Assembly (NCBI GenBank): GCA_038532435.1
Contig: JBCBAP010000016.1
Location: 1 to 64,000 of the forward strand
Length of the DNA stretch: 64,000 nt
Reading direction: 5' to 3'
Origin: JBCBAP01 sp038532435
Lineage (GTDB): Bacteria > Pseudomonadota > Alphaproteobacteria > Rhodobacterales > Rhodobacteraceae
The translations under genes were made by a program, and so were the position numbers. Shown in pieces: positions 62,356 to 64,000 of this stretch (its first letter is position 1; each line of letters opens with the position of its first letter). A model generated the notes under the pieces. That model was not told the DNA's origin. It did not search any database and was given only the letters and a program-made list of their open reading frames with translations.

Positions 62356-63327
62356 CTATGTCTCGCACAGCACCGCGTTGGTGCATGGATCGGTTGGCGG
62401 AGACGGGTGAAGTGGTCCCAATTTTTTGGACAGCTTGTCGGCTTTGCTAAGGTGTATCGGGTGGTCGAGGCGGGCGGGGTCCGGGAACACGGGGCCAGCG
62501 TCTCCGAAGGCCTTCAGCGTCTCGAACACCTCCCGCGCTGCGTCAGACAGGAGCACGTCCCGGGGTCCGCGCTTGGCGTGCCTGAGGCGCAGGCGATCGG
62601 GCTCCACGTCGCGCCAATCGAGCGTGCGGATCTCCGCCAGGCGGCACCCGGTGAGCAGGAGGAGCCGGATGAGCGCGACGCCGAGCGGGTCCCAGTCCTG
62701 CAGGTCGTCGAGCGCGCGGCCGAGCGCTGCGATCTCGGTCCGGGTGAGGATGCGGCCGACCGGGGCGCGCCGGTTTCGGCGCAGCGCGGCGCTCGGATCG
62801 GGCATATCCTCCGGGACGCGCCCGGTCTCCCGCGCGAACTTGAGGAGCTGGCGCACCTGGGTGAGCCGCCAGTTGGCAGTACCGGGCTTGCGCTCGGACT
62901 CCACCCGGAACCACTCGGCGAACTCCGCCACCGTGAGGCGGTCGATAGGTTTCCGGCCGAGCGCGGGCAGGATGCGGGTCTCGATGGAGGTGGCGAAGCT
63001 CGCCTGGGTGGTGGGCGCGAGCTTCGGCATGCGCGCCTCCCGCCAGGCCGCGTAGATCTCCGTGAGCGTCGGGGTGGGCTCCGGCGGGGCATCCCCGAGC
63101 AGGAGCGCGCGGGCGAGACTGCGCGCTTCCTCGCATCCGAGCGCCGGAAAGCGCCCGAGCCGCTGGCGCGCCCCGCTCACCGGGTGGCGCAGGATCCAGG
63201 TCCGGGTGCCCGAGGGCAGGACGCGCAGGCCGAAGCCCTTGAGCCGCGCGTCGTGCAGGGTGCGCTCGCGCCGCCGGGGCCGGGCGGCGGCGGCGACCGC
63301 GTCGGTGAGGTGGACGGTGCCGGTCAT
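62356..63327 (-). pseudogene. Truncated tyrosine recombinase, C-terminal catalytic part lost
   Basis: A 323-aa frame with the N-terminal and core-binding parts of an integrase (LKGFGLRVLPSGTRTWILRHP..., then TANWRLTQVRQLLKFARETG) and the first catalytic Arg in TGCRLAEI. The HxxR, the second His and the Tyr nucleophile are absent. The last ~35 residues (HLSKADKLSKKLG...) are out of family and run over an IS3-like end at 62408. It begins in ATGA with the stop of the upstream integrase. The protein probably cannot recombine alone. Confidence 0.7.
62408..62455 (+). mobile_element. Possible IS3-family terminal fragment
   Basis: TGAAGTGGTCCCAATTTTTT followed by GGACAGC resembles an IS3-family terminal inverted repeat. 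About 40 bp later AAGGTG resembles an orfA ribosome-binding site, after which integrase sequence resumes. It is read as an IS remnant that truncated the recombinase; the right-hand boundary is approximate. Confidence 0.4.
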
Positions 63328-64000
63328 GCGCGCGCCCTCCGGGTTGCCCGGCGGTGGACCTTGCGCCAGGCTCGGACCTTTGCGCCGAAGGCGTCCCGGT
63401 CGAGCCCGTGCGCGGCGCAGAAGCGCGTGAGCGAGAGCGCGCTGACCGCGAAGCGTTTGACCAGCGGATCTGCCTCGGACGCCACCTTTTGTGCACGGAC
63501 CGCAGCCTTGGGCGGCTCTGTGGGAGGTGGCGCGTCGGGCGCAAGCGCGCCGCCGAGCACGACACCGACGCGCCCGGCGGCGGCCTTGAGCGGGCCCTCG
63601 GCGAGGTGGGCATAGCCCTCGGTCACGGTCAGGTCGCGGTGGCCGAGCAGCCCACCGATGGTGCGCAGATCCTCGCCGATGCCGATAGCGGTTGCTGCAA
63701 AGCTGTGGCGCAGATCATGGAGCCGGAGTCCCTTGAGCCGGGCGCTCCGCCTGATCCACTCCCAACGTTTGTAGAGCCGCGCCTCGCTCACCGCCCGCGC
63801 ACCGCCGAAGACAAACGGGCCGTCGTTGCTCTGCCGCTTGAGCAGCGCGCGCACGGGCGGGGCGAGCCGGATCGCGGCCCGTCCGCCCTTCGCATCGGGC
63901 AGGACCGCACGGGGCCCGTCCACGCGATCCCAGGTCAGCAGCCGGGCCTCGCCCAGGCGGCAGCCGGTCAGCGCGATGAAGCGGATCAGATCGGTGACCA
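63324..64000 (-). CDS. Tyrosine recombinase/integrase, partial (start beyond right edge)
   Basis: The C-terminal part of a site-specific recombinase whose 5' end lies outside the window. Catalytic residues seen: Arg in TGCRLGEARLL, His-x-x-Arg in LHDLRHSFAATA, His in LLGHRDLT and Tyr in EGYAHL. After the Tyr it has an unusual ~95-residue Pro/Ala-rich extension ending in a helix-turn-helix-like LTRFCAAHGLDRDAFGAKVRAW. The stop overlaps the start of the second, truncated recombinase. Two tandem recombinases suggest an integration module at the edge of a genomic island. Confidence 0.85.
   Translation of the reverse strand, partial: VTDLIRFIALTGCRLGEARLLTWDRVDGPRAVLPDAKGGRAAIRLAPPVRALLKRQSNDGPFVFGGARAVSEARLYKRWEWIRRSARLKGLRLHDLRHSFAATAIGIGEDLRTIGGLLGHRDLTVTEGYAHLAEGPLKAAAGRVGVVLGGALAPDAPPPTEPPKAAVRAQKVASEADPLVKRFAVSALSLTRFCAAHGLDRDAFGAKVRAWRKVHRRATRRARA

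Noticed and set aside
62293..63615. 440-codon plus-strand frame opposite the recombinases
   Set aside because: Antisense of integrase sequence that has clear catalytic motifs on the other strand.

Overview
The window is GC-rich, densely coded DNA that looks like a chromosomal segment of a marine-type alphaproteobacterium of the order Rhodobacterales. Supporting signs are the Mur-type Fur regulator divergent from sitABCD, a VPLPA-CTERM protein, PrtD/PrtE-type type I secretion genes, the L-idonate/gluconate genes, many GTG starts with 4-bp stop/start overlaps, and a recurrent intergenic element (TCCGGCGGGGATA...CCAGAAGAAG) typical of this group. Species cannot be assigned from the window.

Layout. 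0.1-3.3 kb: type I secretion ATPase and membrane-fusion protein. 3.4-6.2 kb: tight cluster of RidA, glycerophosphodiester phosphodiesterase, FemAB-like acyltransferase and PhhB. 6.3-9.3 kb: NTF2-like protein, peroxiredoxin, FAD-dependent ferredoxin reductase and RsmD. 9.4-13.4 kb: Mur/Fur and the manganese importer sitABCD with a shared operator. 13.5-15 kb: 1-Cys peroxiredoxin and an SRAP protein lacking its catalytic Cys2. 15.3-18.5 kb: zinc island znuB-znuC-zur, divergent from znuA around a perfect Zur-type palindrome. 18.5-33.9 kb: an operon of three very large proteins (2812, 1195 and 1109 aa) with no assigned function. 34-36.5 kb: idnD, idnO and gntK with a GntR/IdnR-type operator. 36.5-41 kb: cold-shock protein, EttA, NadD, a cupin with a small membrane peptide, and a TerB-like protein. 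41.2-46.2 kb: a guanidine-I (ykkC) riboswitch followed by an ABC importer, a guanidine-hydrolase-like arginase-family enzyme and a His-rich protein. 46.3-48.3 kb: secreted PA14/RTX/Hint protein. 48.3-52.7 kb: RND efflux pump. 53-58.7 kb: sparse region with a VPLPA-CTERM protein, a LysR regulator and a frameshifted acetyltransferase. 58.2-62.1 kb: secreted beta-trefoil-like protein, DedA, sulfatase and exported dienelactone-hydrolase-like enzyme. 62.3-64 kb: tandem tyrosine recombinases, one truncated next to an IS-like end, marking a mobile-element boundary.

The most interesting parts are the giant three-gene operon, which does not match any system I can name, and the riboswitch-controlled guanidine module. 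The identity of the riboswitch supports guanidine as substrate for the downstream transporter and enzyme, and the His-rich protein is a candidate metal-delivery factor that I do not recognise.
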